DNA from: Portulaca oleracea
Taxonomy: Eukaryota; Streptophyta; Magnoliopsida; Caryophyllales; Portulacaceae
Reading direction: 5' to 3'
Assembly: GCA_029582165.1 (NCBI GenBank)
Contig: CM055871.1
Location: 3,479,501-3,543,500, forward strand
Length of the DNA stretch: 64,000 nucleotides
This document shows positions 22,114 through 34,497 of this stretch, piece after piece. The notes beneath the pieces were generated by a model, which saw only the letters and a program-made list of their open reading frames with translations, did not search any database and had not been told where the DNA came from. Position numbers and translations under genes: made by a program. Position 1 is the stretch's first letter. Each line of letters begins with the position of its first letter.

Positions 22114-22373
22114 CTGTTCTTTTCTGCGGTTGACAAATTACGGTGCCACAACCTACCGCAGTTTGCCACAACCCACCACAAAATACCTTTCTACCACAAT
22201 TCACCACCTCCCGCCACAAATTACTTTTTCACAATTACCAATACAATATTTATAGATATACAAAAAAACCTACCACAACATACTAATAATCCGCCACAAT
22301 TACACCACAACCCGCCACAATTTCACCACACCATACCGCGTCTACCGCAGAATACCGCATAAAAGAACAGGGC
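22114..22373. mobile_element. MITE of the GTTCTTTTATGCGGT family
   Basis: Left CTGTTCTTTTCTGCGG, right (inverted) GCCCTGTTCTTTTATGCGGT. The interior is a run of CCGCCACAA/CCACCACAA units. Confidence 0.6.
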
Positions 22374-22938
22374 TAACAGTTTTGGGTATCAGTTTAGGGT
22401 CTAATTTTAATTCTGATCTCCAAATAAACATGCAAAAGGGTGAACATTTGCCACCATCAACAACCTAATTGTGCCCACAGTTTGGTGACAGGGCTTATCA
22501 TAATCATCAGAAATTAACTTTTTAGTTATGTTTATTAGTTTGTGGACAATATATAGTTCCATCCAACATTAATAAAGCTTTGGACATAATTTTGGTGAAA
22601 GATTGATTTTGTGAAAAAATAGGTCCAGTTAGAATGAGCTGTTGAGTTGGGACCTTGCATACAATTACACATCCATCATTAATTTATGTCCTATATATAT
22701 TGCTTTAAATTTAATCCATCTTTTAATTTTTGTCTAAATATTGATTAGGTAGAATAGAATTTTCATAAAGAAATGGAGGTCAAGTTAAATCAAGCTATAT
22801 GAGTTGTTAAGTTTGAATTTTAATAATTAACTACACATGGAGTTCATGTCATATTAATTGCTTCTAATTTGTCTAACAACAAAAAAATGATCAGTGTTGC
22901 TTTTCTGGATTTGAGGAGATCTAAAATTATTGACAAAT
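22374..22938. other. No gene recognised
   Basis: AT-rich, nothing coding or repetitive that I can name. Confidence 0.3.
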
Positions 22939-23424
22939 CACTACTAAAAATGTGTATATTACCGATCACTTTTCCAACTGATTTAAAATGGGTAACTATT
23001 TCATATGTATTTAATTTTTCAACTATTTTTCTAATTTTAGGTGGGAAAGCCAGTTGAAAATTCTAGTCACTTTCGCTAAAATAGTGGGAAATTTTTCCTA
23101 TCAATCTTTTGTTTCTATTGTTTGAATATGGTTGGAAAAACAGTTGGATTACCAACCATTTTCAAACAGTAGGAAAAAAGGTTGGTAAGAAAAAATTTTC
23201 CACCATTTTACCAGCTGTTTCTTCAGCCATTTTCTAACAGTAGGAAAAAGGTTGGTAGGGAAAATTTCTCCCCATTTTAGTTAAAGTAGTTGGAATTTGC
23301 AACCGTTTTTCCTGCCTAAAACTAGAAAAATTATTGAAAAATTAGAAAAAAAAACCATTGATTTTTCCAACTGTTCTAAACCGGTTGGAAAACATAGTCG
23401 GTAATACATACATTTCTAATAGTG
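22939..23424. mobile_element. CACTA-type MITE
   Basis: 486 bp bounded by CACTACTAAAAATGTGTA and, inverted, CACTATTAGAAATGTATG, with AAT on each side as the 3-bp target duplication (22936-22938, 23425-23427). The subterminal region is built from repeated GGTTGGAAAA/TTTTCCAACC motifs, as in CACTA elements. No transposase. Confidence 0.88.
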
Positions 23425-23922
23425 AATTCACTTTAACAAACATTATGGTTTGAAAATGCACTGTGGAGGAAATGTAGTTAATAATTATGTGACTTTAAAT
23501 GTCAAATTTGAGGAAGAAATGTAGTTAAATAATGGGATATTGTGATAGCTAGACAACTAATGTTTTATAGGCTAAACATATATAGTTAAATACAGATTCA
23601 CTTCAGGAAGATTTACCTCAATAATTTAGGATTTTAATTCAAACAGACAGGTCAGACAAACCCCATATTATTGACTAATATTCTCATTCTCTGAGACATA
23701 ATCATGTTCTCAAAGCTTAATTAAGTTCATGATCAATAATTGAGAAAGGAAATCACCAGACATTCTTTTATGATTATGAATTAATAAGCCCTTATTAATA
23801 TGAATTCAGTGATTAATTTAAATGATCAAAAGCTCAAAAGCTGAACCCGTACGTACATATAATTCAAGATTCTTCCTTGGCAAAAATCCAGGGCAATTAA
23901 TGAACAAATTAATACTTAATTA
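23425..23922. other. AT-rich intergenic, no gene
   Basis: Nothing recognisable. Confidence 0.3.
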
Positions 23923-24172
23923 CTACCTTCGTCCAAAATTGTTTGTCCATCTACCTAACTCCCTTGTCCCAAAATGTTTGTCCATTTTATAATTTCAATG
24001 ATTGTAATTCTTATTATACCCCTAATAAATACTCTTTTATTTCTTTTTTATTTTTCTTCACATGAGAAAAATAAGGGCAATTTTGGTACATTACACATTT
24101 TTCACCCAATTTCCCATGACCATTGGAATTTTAAATATAGTTGGATGGACAAACAATATGGGACGGAGGTAG
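23923..24172. mobile_element. Tc1/mariner-like MITE, copy 1
   Basis: 250 bp, ends CTACCTTCGTCCAAAATTG and, inverted, CTACCTCCGTCCCATATTG, TA on both sides. Nearly the same sequence as 28512-28761. Open frames inside (23974-24198) are repeat-derived. Confidence 0.85.
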
Positions 24173-25124
24173 TACAACCATTAGGGGTAGCTAATTAAGT
24201 GTGATGCCCATAATACAAGACCAAACAAGCCTTATGAAGGAATGGACAATTTAAATTAAAGTAGAGCTAGAAGTTAGGTAGGGTGAACTTGTTCAATAAA
24301 TAGATCAGTTTTATGTCTATTTTTTAAAAGTGAGTACCTTAATTTCACACTCAAAATCTAAATATAACATATTATTAAGTTGAATGGTCTAATCATATAA
24401 AGTGTGGATCAAAATTAATTTGATTCGTGTCAGTTGTATGGTCAAGTTTTGTCCTTAATTTTTGGTAGAATTCATATTGAATTATCTTGTCTGAAAATAT
24501 TTGTCATTTTAACTAAATTTTGACCGTTAATTACTCACAAATTACAATGAGTCACAATATGAAATTACTGTCGTCAGAAAAATACCTTATTAAAAATTAC
24601 AATGGTGGTAGATTTATATTGTAACTCATTGTAATTTGTAAGTAATCAATGATCAAAGTTTTGTCAAATAAATAAATATTTTGAAACCGAAGGTACTTGT
24701 TAGTTAGATTTTTTTTTTAAAAAAATTCACTCCAATTGGTGATTAGCTATTGGTTGAACCATATATTCAAGTATATTGATATTTGGGTTAACCAATAATC
24801 AATTTTAGCATAAACTAAAGTAGTTATTAATATGCTTTTCAGTCACACATTTCTTATGCACAGCCTTCCTAAATTAATATCATGCATATATTTAGATTAG
24901 TTGTTACAAATGTCTACCACCAAATTTCTACATTTCCATGAACCCTATGAGCAGACAGTGCATGACCACAGAAACCAACACAAGAAAATTAAGTCGAGGA
25001 AAGCTCATTCAATCTAATAGGATATTAAGTATAGTTTATTGATTCCAAATTACAAATTAGATCAATTCACATATTCAAATTGTCCCACAATTAGATTATT
25101 TAATTCCAATAACCCAAAAATATA
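24173..25124. other. AT-rich; a foldback at about 24490-24700
   Basis: Two arms (AATTACTCACAAATTACAATG at the left, ATTGTAATTTGTAAGTAAT at the right) face each other, suggesting an old MITE without resolved ends. No gene. Confidence 0.35.
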
Positions 25125-25365
25125 CTCTCTCCATTCAATTGTCGTTTTTGAAAATTGTGCAGTCAAATTATAAAAGTTTTGACAGTAATTTTCTCATTAT
25201 ATACAATGACTTGTTATATAAAATTAGTATCATTAGATTTGTAACGAAAAATACTATTCTAAAAGTATATATACTATATAAAAAATTATCAATTAAAAAA
25301 TTGACATTGAAGATCGTGATAATCGACAAAATGACAATTAATATGAAACGGACCTACATGCTAGT
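25125..25365. mobile_element. Decayed Stowaway-type MITE
   Basis: Left end after TA reads CTCTCTCCATTCAATTGTCG; the right side keeps GACAATTAATATGAAACGG but loses the terminal GGGAG. The interior parallels the copy at 27816-28070. Confidence 0.6.
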
Positions 25366-25903
25366 ATGAGAATCCTTTACAATCATTCTTGGAAATAACA
25401 ATTTTTTTATAAAGATAAGCGGTCCAACCTGTTGGGCCCCTATGTCAAAGGTATAACCCAATATTCTTGTAGCAGACAGAGGACGGGATGTCAATAACAC
25501 AAAGATGAGCTCCATTCATGTCCACAACATTCTCAGAACAAATAAGAGATAAATATTTCGCCCAAAAACCGAAACTTAGATGACAACAATAGGAGGTGGA
25601 CAGACAAGAGGTGATTGGCTCTTGGAAATAACAATGTCTCTGAAAAATTCATCTCAAAAGATTTGAGTGGTGTGTGTGACTGTCAATTCATCATATCCCA
25701 CTCAAAATCTTCACTAACTTCAAGAAATTACCAGAAGAAAACAACATGATGAATTCATTAATTAACATTTTTAAGAAACCAAATTCCACGTGGCAGCATG
25801 TCATGCAGGTACTGGTTACAGTCAGCAAAACCTCATCATTCCTTCATTCATGAGTCACCCAAACCTAGCAAGCTTAACCAAATCCTCCCAACTCTTTCTT
25901 CAT

Positions 25904-25913
25904 CTATAAATTA
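25904..25913 (+). promoter_or_regulatory. TATA box of the HIPP gene
   Basis: CTATAAATTA about 118 bases before the start codon, followed by a CT-rich leader (TTCTTCTTCTTCC) typical of plant 5' UTRs. Assignment by position and sequence only. Confidence 0.5.
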
Positions 25914-26022
25914 ACTTCCCCACCCCATTGGTTTTCCCCCTCTTCTTCTTCTTCCAATCCTTTACTCCCAAGTTTAGATACAAAAAGAGATTCTTTTGAG
26001 TTTTTGAGACAACATTAATTCA

Positions 26023-29000
26023 ATGGGTGAAGAAGCTAAGCAAGTAAGTTCAGTTACTCCCTCCTTCCCACATTCTCTTTTTTCTCATAATATCTGTCAC
26101 TTTACAATTTCAATAACTTATTAATTATTAATGTATCACATTAAGCTTATTAAGTACATATTTTTCTTCAACTTTTCTCTTTTATTAATCATTTTTCTTT
26201 GTTATTCATCATTTTATTAACCTTTTTCTCATTTTCAAGAATACAGATTAATGTAAATTGGAAGTTTTCCTGATTTTGTGAATTATGAGTGACAAATAAT
26301 ATTGGAAAGAGGGAGTAATTGAGAAATTTGTTTTTCAAAAATTTGGGAAATGGGGTTTGTTAATTTGTGAATTTTATGAAGTGGGTTAATTGTTAGATTG
26401 TTGAATAAATGATCATATTTAGGAGCAAGCTCCGGCGGAAGAGGAGAAGAAAGAAGCTCAACCACCACCGACCGTGGAGGAGGAAGAGAAGAAGGAAGAG
26501 GAAGCACCGCCACCAACAGAGGTGGTGGAGGAGGAGAAGAAGGAAGAAGAGCCACCGCAACCGCCGCTGCCGTTTGTCCTCTATGTTGACTTGCATTGTG
26601 TTGGTTGTGCTAAGAAAATTGAGAGGTCCATCATGAAAATTAGAGGTTTCTTCCCCCCCCCCCCTTTTATAATTGATAAAGGTTATATATAAAATTTATA
26701 ATAAAAGACTAAATCTATGAATAAGCACAGTACGTAGTGACTAATTTTAAACCCCTATATATATATATATATATAATTATGATATTTTAATATAAGCAAA
26801 TTTTACCTAAATAAATATTCCTTCTGTTAGGAAAAGATTAAATCTATATATGAAACAATCACAATACCTAGTAACTAACGTGGATCCCGTTTATATAAAT
26901 AGAATATGATTATATTTAAATATAGCCAAAATTTACGTTAACAAATATTAGGGAGATTCAAGAGGGCATCCCACTTCAACTAAGACCCATGGTATATAAG
27001 TTAAGTGAGGTTCTATTTTAAAATCAATTGGTGTTAAGAGGAGTAATTTACTTGACTTATATACCATGTCATTTCTCTTTATTTTTTCGATGTGGACATT
27101 TTTACTCATGAGTGAATCCCAACAACAAATATTTACACCCGTTATAACTGATGATCCTGATAACAATAAAGTGAATAAACTCACAAATTAAAAACTAAAT
27201 CTATACAACATAGCATAAATCATAAATCACAAACTAAGACTTTTATGATTTATTAGATGTTTTAATTAATATTAACTAATGTGTGTGTGCATGTTATGAT
27301 TAGGTGTGGAAGGAGTGGCAATAGACATGGATCAAAATCAAGTGACCATAAAGGGAGTAGTGGAGCCAGAAGCAATATGCAATGTCATAAGGAAGAAAAC
27401 AAAGAGAACTGCAAAGGTTTTATCCCCTTTACCTCCTAATGAGGGTGAGCCCATGCCTCAAGTTGTCAACTCTCAGGTTAGCTACCATTTATTATCTTTT
27501 AATTTCTTTTAGAGATAAATAACAAATGTTTTTTCTTTTGCCAATCACTTCTTACCTGGGTGGCAAGAGATCCAGCTCCTACCCCAGGTGTCCAGGATTC
27601 GAATCATAAGGACGACATCTCTCCTTTACCATTTCGGAGAGTGATGTGGGTTGGAGTGGGACCTTCTTTGGACCATTGTCATCCCTGTACCTCATTCGCT
27701 ATAGGCATGTTAGGTTGTACCCCTGAGATAGGAGTCCGATAGGTTGGACTATTACCTATATAAAAAAAAAAAACAAATTTTTTGGTCGATCTAAATATAA
27801 ATAATTTCAGCATTACTCCCTCCGTTCCATATCAATTGTCATTTTTGAAAATTGTGTAGTCAAATTTTGAAAATTTGACCATAAATTTCTCAATATATGC
27901 AATGAGTTGTTATATAAAATTACCACTATTAGATTCGAAACGAAAAATATTATTATAAACGTATAATATTGGAATTATTAATAACATATTATACAAAAAT
28001 TATCAATCAAAGAGTGTTATTGAAGATCGTAAAAGTCAATAGTATAACAATTAATATGGAACGGAAGGAGTAATTATAAGTAAGACGACTGATTCTAAAA
28101 TATTCAGGAAATAATATGGAAAATAAATGTTTGGATGTGGATAAATATAGAAATTTGAAGATCTAATGTTGCACCACATCATTAGCTATAGAGATGATCT
28201 TGCAACATTAACTAAATTCTTAGTTACTACTTTGTGGCCAGGTTATTGGATTGACTACGGTGGAGCTTAATGTAAATATGCACTGTGAAGCTTGTGCTGC
28301 CCAACTCAAGAAGAAAATACTCAAAATGAGAGGTAATTAATGATCAAAATATATGTAACAATACATGTCCTAAATTTTAAATAATACTCCCCTACGTTTC
28401 ATATTAATTGTTATAATTTTAACTTTTAAGGTCTTCAATGTCTCTTTTTTACTGTAATTTGATTGATAATTTCTTACATATTGACAGTTGCGATGCTATA
28501 CTTTTATGATACTACCTCCGTCCCAAATTGTTTGTCCATCTACCTAACTCCCTTGTCCCAAAATGTTTGTCCATTTTATAATTCCAATGATTGTAATTCC
28601 TATTATACCTCTAATAAATACTCTTTTATTTCTTTTTTATTTTTCTCCACATGAGAAAAGTAAAGGCAATTTTGGTACATTACACATCTTTCACCCCATT
28701 TCTCATAATCATTGGACTTTTAAATATAGTTGGATGGACAAACAATATGGGACGAAGGTAGTAGTATTTTTTGTTACGAATCTAATACTGGTAACTTTAT
28801 ATAGAAACTCATTGTATATATTGAAAAATTTATGATCAAAATTTTTAAAATTTGATTGTATGGTTTTCTAATAGGGTAATTAATATGGGATGAAGGAAGT
28901 ACTGGTATCATCAATTCATCATACATTAATGTGAAAACGATTATTTACTTTTTGGCTGTTTATACTTAAATATGCTTAGGTGAAGCATCCTCTACATATA

Positions 29001-30657
29001 GACCCATTTTTATATATTTCTTTTAATGTACAGTATATTCTTTTCATATTCTAAAAAGCAACTTGAAATTTAATTGGTTAGTGGTGCACATTCATGTAGT
29101 TTCTGTTATGTCAAATTCCCAATCCCATAAAGTATTCCATCATCATTGGCCCACTTTCCTACAGTTTGTTCATCTTTCCTCCTAGAATTGTTTTAGAAAA
29201 ATATTTTAACAAAACTGTAATGACAGTACTTGTTTAATATATATTCCCTCAAAAAGAAACCTTAAAAAAAGGATGAAATTTGGGAAATTATTCAATGCCT
29301 GTAGTAAGCAACTTATTTTGTGTTTCTAGTCCTTGGAGAAAATGCTCCATGGTGATCAGTTTATCCTAAACAAAAATACATAAATTCTGATACAAAATAC
29401 CTATTAAGCATATATCTTGTTTTAGTATAAAAGCATACTATTATTTATATAGTAAAATGAAAAAAAAAATATCATATTGTATAAGTATAATACAACATAT
29501 AAATTATGAAGTATGTTTTCTTACATAAGTTTTCAAAAAAAATTAAACACTATTAAATTTTATAGATAATACAACATATAAATTATATAAAATTATATTT
29601 TATACATACTTTCAAAAATATAAAAAAATTGTATAGATTATATTTGACAGATGAAGTTAATCTAACTAATGTATCATTTATATTAGGTGATGCAATCAAT
29701 AAGTACTAAACCTCTTCTAAGGGATCATAATTAATCAACAATAAAAATAATAAGACAAAAAATAATTATAAATATTAATTTGATGAAAAAATACCTCATA
29801 AGTGTATCTTGGACCGCTCATCTCATCAAATATAGGGTGATGATAGAAGTCTTGCTCCAAGACATTTCTTAAGTGTCTTATCTTCTTTCAAATTAGTATT
29901 TAATTTTAATGATTTTTGACGATAATTTTTTTAATAGTAAATATTAATTATTAATTATAAGAAACTTTAGATGCGTGCGATATGTCAATGAACATAAATG
30001 ACACCCTAATCGAATCAATCCCGTTCGTTAGACATATTTTAGTCATTTTTAAAATTATAAAAAGTAATGCATAAAAATATAACTTCACAAAATTTATATT
30101 AATATTATTGTTATAGAATTTAATCATGTTATTTTATTTCTACTTAATATATAATAATATAGTTTGAAGTATATAAACTTTTCTAATATATAAATTTAAT
30201 TGAACAATATAATTCAGGAGTACAAACAGCAGAGACGGAGTTCAGCAGTGGAAAGGTGACAGTTACAGGCACCATGGATGCCAACAAGGTGGTCGACTAC
30301 CTATACAGACGAACCAAGAAGCAGGCCCGGATCGTTCCTCAGCCCGATCCTGAACCCGAACCCGAGAACCCGGACCCAGTCAAAGACGACGAAAAGCCGC
30401 CGGAGGAAGAAGAAGACCCCAAGGAATCAGTCACGGCCGCCGGTGATGATCAAAATGACAAGGAAGAAGGCGGCGGAGATGACGGTGGCGCCGCCGTGAA
30501 TGTGGAGGTGGAAACCATGAAGAGGATGATGATGACTTATAATAATAATCATTATTATTATTACAACTACCAGCAGCCGCCTTTGTATGTGGTTGACCGA
30601 ATCCCACCTCCTCAGCTCTTCAGTGATGAAAATCCCAATGCATGCACTATTTCCTAG
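26023..30657 (+). CDS. HIPP: Heavy-metal-associated isoprenylated plant protein, two HMA domains
   Basis: Exons 26023-26043, 26423-26645, 27304-27476, 28242-28332, 30218-30657; all introns GT-AG; 948 nt, 315 aa. Known role of the family: metallochaperone-like proteins anchored by prenylation, implicated in Cd/Cu/Zn handling and stress responses. Visible domains: an acidic E/K/P-rich N-terminus (8-56), HMA1 (58-122, metal motif CVGC at 66-69), a linker, HMA2 (about 144-208, CEAC at 154-157), an acidic D/E/P-rich spacer, and a Tyr/Asn tract. The C-terminus PNACTIS ends in the CaaX box CTIS; the preceding FSDENPNAC resembles the HIPP7-like clade. Length is usual for two-HMA members. The start gives MGEEAKQ, as in relatives. 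Introns host several transposons (26946-27124, 27535-27773, 27816-28070, 28387-28899), yet all splice sites and the frame are intact, so the gene is probably functional. Metal specificity cannot be read from the sequence. Confidence 0.93.
26761..26775. repeat. (TA)n microsatellite in intron 2
   Basis: A short run of alternating TA within the HIPP intron, next to a C11 run at 26654-26665. Confidence 0.5.
26946..27124 (-). mobile_element. TRIM solo LTR in HIPP intron 2
   Basis: 179 bp, minus-strand copy of the LTR found at 3705-3883 and 31124-31825, ending GAATCCCAACA on the plus strand. Exact 5-bp duplication ACAAA (26941-26945, 27125-27129). It lies antisense to the host gene and away from the splice sites. 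Confidence 0.9.
27535..27773 (+). mobile_element. SINE-like element in HIPP intron 3
   Basis: Has a Pol III A-box-like TGGCAAGAGATCC (27561-27573), a B-box-like GGATTCGAATC about 25 bases on, and a 3' A-rich tail (27762-27773). AACAAATGTTTTTT before it and AACAAATTTTTTGG after it (sharing tail bases) look like a target duplication. The 60-codon frame inside it is not a gene. Confidence 0.6.
27816..28070. mobile_element. Stowaway MITE in HIPP intron 3
   Basis: 255 bp bounded by CTCCCTCCGTTCCATATCAA and, inverted, CTCCTTCCGTTCCATATTAA; TA on both sides. Complete copy. Confidence 0.93.
28387..28899. mobile_element. Stowaway MITE split by another MITE (intron 4)
   Basis: Outer ends CTCCCCTACGTTTCATATTA and, inverted, CTTCCTTCATCCCATATTAA, with TA on both sides; the two halves (28387-28509 and 28764-28899) are interrupted by the 250-bp element at 28512-28761 and its TA duplication. 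Confidence 0.8.
28512..28761. mobile_element. Tc1/mariner-like MITE, copy 2 (nested)
   Basis: 250 bp, ends CTACCTCCGTCCCAAATTG and, inverted, CTACCTTCGTCCCATATTG; TA duplications. Very close to 23923-24172, indicating a recent shared origin. Confidence 0.88.
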
Positions 30658-30879
30658 CCTTCCTTTTTTTACTCATCATATAATTTGGTGTAATTAAGGG
30701 GGTAAAAAAAAGGAAATATTATAGGTAAAAGAGTTTTTGAGCTTGTAATACTTTATGTTTTTGTTAGGGTTATTATGAGCTCATACGTAACGTAGTACAG
30801 ATCAAGAGTTAAGAGAATATATGTAATATGTAAAGTTTAATTTTGTTAGTTGTTATATTTGTTGGTGTAATGTTTAGGT

Positions 30880-30925
<46 letters not shown>

Positions 30926-31123
30926 CAATTATTATAAAATTTTGCTTATTAAATATATACATTTCCCCATTACATAATACATGATATTTCAATTAATTTT
31001 TATTTATGATGTACGTCTCTTCACTATAGATGTGAGAGGCTTAGGAAGTTTATCCTAAAGGTGATCATTGAAGGTGATTTGAAACATGTAGGCTTAGTAG
31101 AAGATATGACATTTATTAAAGAT
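30658..31123. other. HIPP 3' UTR region and (TA)n microsatellite
   Basis: AT-rich 3' flank of the HIPP gene with a perfect run of about 20 TA units at 30882-30921. No other gene. Confidence 0.6.
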
Positions 31124-31302
31124 AGTTGAGATTCACCATGAGTAAAAATGTTCTATATTGGAAAAGCAAAAAGAAAGAATATGATATACAAGTCAAATAG
31201 ATTACTCCTTTTAACACCAATTGATTTTAAGATGGAACATCACCTAACTTGTGTACCATGAGTCTTGGTTGAAGTGGACGCTTGCTTTGGATCTACCCAA
31301 CA
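31124..31302 (+). repeat. TRIM 5' LTR
   Basis: Begins (T)AGTTGAGATTCACC and ends CTACCCAACA. Confidence 0.88.
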
Positions 31303-31644
31303 AGTGGTATCAGAGTTGATGGTTCGTTCGGTTGGGTGCAAGGTGCAGGAAGGGGTCTTGGTAAAATCACTATTGATAGGAGCAGGGATTATGGCACGCA
31401 CATGGCTGGGTCTCTTGAAGGCACATAGTGATGGCATGAGACTTATGTGGAGTAGGGTGCGACTATGTGGAGTAAGGTTGTGACTGGGACTCTTGAGGCA
31501 GAATGGTGACATGAAACTCAGGTGGAGCAGGGTGCGATTTTGTAGAGTAGGGTGCGACTATGATGGGCTCTTGATGGTGACTTGAAACTTTGGCAAAAGA
31601 GACTTTCGATCAAGGGGGAGAGACTCATGTGTGAATCGAGAGAT

Positions 31645-31825
31645 TGTTGAGATTCACCTATAAGTAAAAAAAGTCCCACATCGAAAAAGCAAAGGGAAAT
31701 GACATAATATGCAAGTCAAATGGGTTACTTCTCTTAACACCAATCGGTTTTAAGATGGAACCTCACTTAATTTGTGTACCATGGGCCTTAGTTGAAGTGG
31801 GCTCCCACTTTGGATCTCCCCAACA
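31645..31825 (+). repeat. TRIM 3' LTR
   Basis: Begins TGTTGAGATTCACC and ends CTCCCCAACA. Confidence 0.88.
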
Positions 31826-32665
31826 AAAATATTTGGCGGGTTAAAATTAAAGTAGTCGATCAGGTGAGGGAGTGAGAGGGTGTTGGCAACATGCCTTTTT
31901 TTTCTTATATGTATTTTCCTGCACTTTGTTTGTGTTTGTCCATTACATATACTTCTAATTCACGTGCTTTGCTATTTGTTGTTTGGAGCAAACATATACG
32001 AATTAGTCTTTTTCTTATTTATCTTGTCGTCTTTATTATCTAAAGCTTTTTTTATTATTATTGATTTTCGAAATGATTTTATTTAAGGTTCTCGTGTAAA
32101 TTTTTGCGGGTATGGGGAAACCAATCCCTTCATACAAGAAGGAAAGACTCCCTAAAACTTATTGTTGTTTACGGTACTTTACATTCACTAATATTTCCCT
32201 CATCTCACCGTTCACATTTCTCTATTGTCTGCTGTAGAAGTAGCTAAGCAAGGATAAATTATTCAAATATTTTCTTTATTTGTTATCTGATATCTTCACA
32301 CGAATTTGAATGACAAATAGTGTATATAATGAAGGGAGTTAATTGAAACCTATACCTTTCATGCTAACATGTTATTATTCAACTCAATCGGTAGATGTAT
32401 GTATACATTCATTTAATAATCTTGTCATGGTAATTTTCTTATTACGTACGTGATTTACAACTTGTAACTTTGATATTAACATGTTGATAAAAAGAATACA
32501 AAAATTTAGAAACTTTGCAGTAAAATTGTTTAATTTGGAGAAACAAAGGGGTACTATACTACTATGTCCATTCTTCAAAATTTCTACCATGCGAGTTATA
32601 TATATATAGTTAATTTTTGAAAATTTGACTAAAAATTTCTCTATATACATAATGATCTTTTATAT
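31826..32665. other. AT-rich intergenic, no gene
   Basis: Nothing recognisable; short T-rich open frames only. Confidence 0.3.
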
Positions 32666-32926
32666 GGCATTGTTCTTTTATACGGTGCGGTGTGATGCAG
32701 TACTACAACTTACCATATTACTCGATATTCTTCCATACTTCACCACATTTTACCACAATCATTATCATTATATCTCCTTATCACTTTTCTCCTTTACTTT
32801 TCACATTCTCTTTCTTCACCTACACCACCTATGACAACTCTCACCACAACTCACTATACTAGTACTTCACCACACTTTTCAATGATTTCACCACACTGCA
32901 CCATCACTGCACTAAAGAACATGGCC
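32666..32926. mobile_element. MITE of the GTTCTTTTATACGGT family
   Basis: Ends GGCATTGTTCTTTTATACGG and, inverted, GGCCATGTTCTTTAGTGCAG; interior CACCACA/CACTA-type repeats. Possible TSD TAT/TAA. Confidence 0.65.
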
Positions 32927-33908
32927 TAATTATAATTAGTTTTGTAATAAAAATACTTTCATGCAAATACAATATTATAATTTTTTTAAAAAAAATATTC
33001 ATAGAAAACGATTGTATGATTGTATCATATAAAATGAAAGTAAAGTCCAACTGTAACGGATATTGAAAAATGTAGGGAATGGCTAAAAGCCTACAACACT
33101 ATACATGTGAAGAACAAAAACTAAGAATCTACTAATCTAGTGCTCTAGAGGTCACATCCTTAAAGGCTCCTCTTTATAGGACCTAGTTTAGAGTTTGTAT
33201 TAATCTCTAATTACCTTGTTTGCTAACCCATTGTGTTGGTGGTGACTTCATTGTGAATGTAATGCTTATGCATGGTGACTTTTTTCTTTAAAAAATAACA
33301 TGCACCCGGGGAATGAAATGATATGAATTTTGGAGCGAGACATTTTTTAAGTGTCTTATCTTTATATAAAATCTATATATTTGCATATTAAATTGGAAAA
33401 CAATTATATGATCATTCTATAACTATAATACTACATATAAATGGTATAAAATCACATTTTTATCCATAATTTTTAAAATTTACAAAAAAAGTGTCTAAAA
33501 TATATATAATGGATGAGTTTATTTTTTAGGATGTTATTTGTCATCGTTGACCTAACCAATACATTTTAAACTTTATAAAATTGATAATTAATAATATCTA
33601 TTTAAAAAATTGGTGTTGAGAATAATGATAAAATATTAATTTGATAGAACCTAAGATATCAAAACTCATATCATGACTCAAAAGGTGAAATTGAAAGTGA
33701 GTTTTTTTAGGCAGCGCAAAAGAGAGAATCACATGGGATTGTGCAAGAGGGCCCAAATGTGTAGAAAAGATGAGTCAGCAAAATAGCCGGCCATTGAAAA
33801 CACGCTAAAAGGTTCGTTGATGGGGCCCATTTTCAACGTGGATTTGTGGCTCCCCTCATCATCCTTGTCGACTTTCTGTCTCTTTTCTTTGTTTTCCAAC
33901 ACCCAAAT
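32927..33908. other. AT-rich intergenic, no gene
   Basis: Nothing coding. A less AT-rich patch at 33710-33900 directly precedes the Copia composite. Confidence 0.3.
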
Positions 33909-34497
33909 TATTAGGAAAGTGTCCTAAAATCACCAAATCTCTTAATCTCACAATTATTTGTTTCCTAATTGTATTAGGATATTATTTAGGTTTCCTTATT
34001 GTATTGGGTTTCCTAATTGTATTGGGTTTCCTAATTGTATTAGATTCTAAATCTATTTAGAGTGGGAGTTAAGTTAGGTTATAGGGAGTTCTCCCTATAA
34101 ATAGGGTGCATGTTTCTCCACCAAAAACACATCGGAAAACACAGAGAGCTAGAGAGAGAGAAAATATTGAGAGAGAAAGGGGTCTCACCAATATTTTCCC
34201 CAGTGTATCATGAGAGATTGTGAGTTGAGTGTTGAGAGATTGTTATTGTAATCTCCTTTGTGGATCGCATCACACCCTGTGATAGTGATCAGGTTGTACT
34301 CCTCCTTTCTCATAGTGGATTATTTTCTGGCTGTCGCCGTCCGTGGGTTTTTCTCAGTTCTTCTGGTTTCCACGTAATGCAGTGTTTGATTTTATCGCTT
34401 ATTTTTCGTTCCTAAATTTTGTCGTAATATCCGTCATCTCGTTTTCGATTCTATTATTCGCTTCCGCTGTTACCTTGCTACTCACTTTTCTCTAACA
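33909..34497 (+). repeat. LTR1 of the Copia composite
   Basis: 589 bp; begins TATTAGGAAAGTGTCC (TG changed to TA) and ends CTCTAACA. The U3 repeats TTTCCTAATTGTATT three times. TATA-like CCTATAAATAGGG near 34094. Confidence 0.9.

Larger units (their letters stand above)
31124..31825 (+). mobile_element. Complete TRIM retroelement
   Basis: 702 bp with LTRs at 31124-31302 and 31645-31825 (about 180 bp each, ending CCCAACA). A primer site TGGTATCAGAG (31305-31315) follows the first LTR and a purine tract CAAGGGGGAGAG (31611-31622) precedes the second. The 342-bp interior has no coding sequence, only GGAGTAGGGTGCGAC-type repeats. Flanks AAGAT and AAAAT match at 4 of 5 bases. The first LTR has lost the exact TG start. 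Solo copies: 3705-3883 and 26946-27124. Confidence 0.9.

Noticed and set aside
23974..24198. 74-codon ORF resembling 28563-28835
   Set aside because: The similarity is that of two copies of one MITE, not of a gene family.
26283..26596. Antisense Pro/Leu-rich ORFs
   Set aside because: Mirror of the E/K/P-rich HIPP exon 2.
27560..27742. 60-codon ORF in HIPP intron 3
   Set aside because: Inside the SINE-like element with Pol III boxes and an A-tail.
31265..31483. 72-codon ORF
   Set aside because: Crosses the TRIM LTR and non-coding interior.
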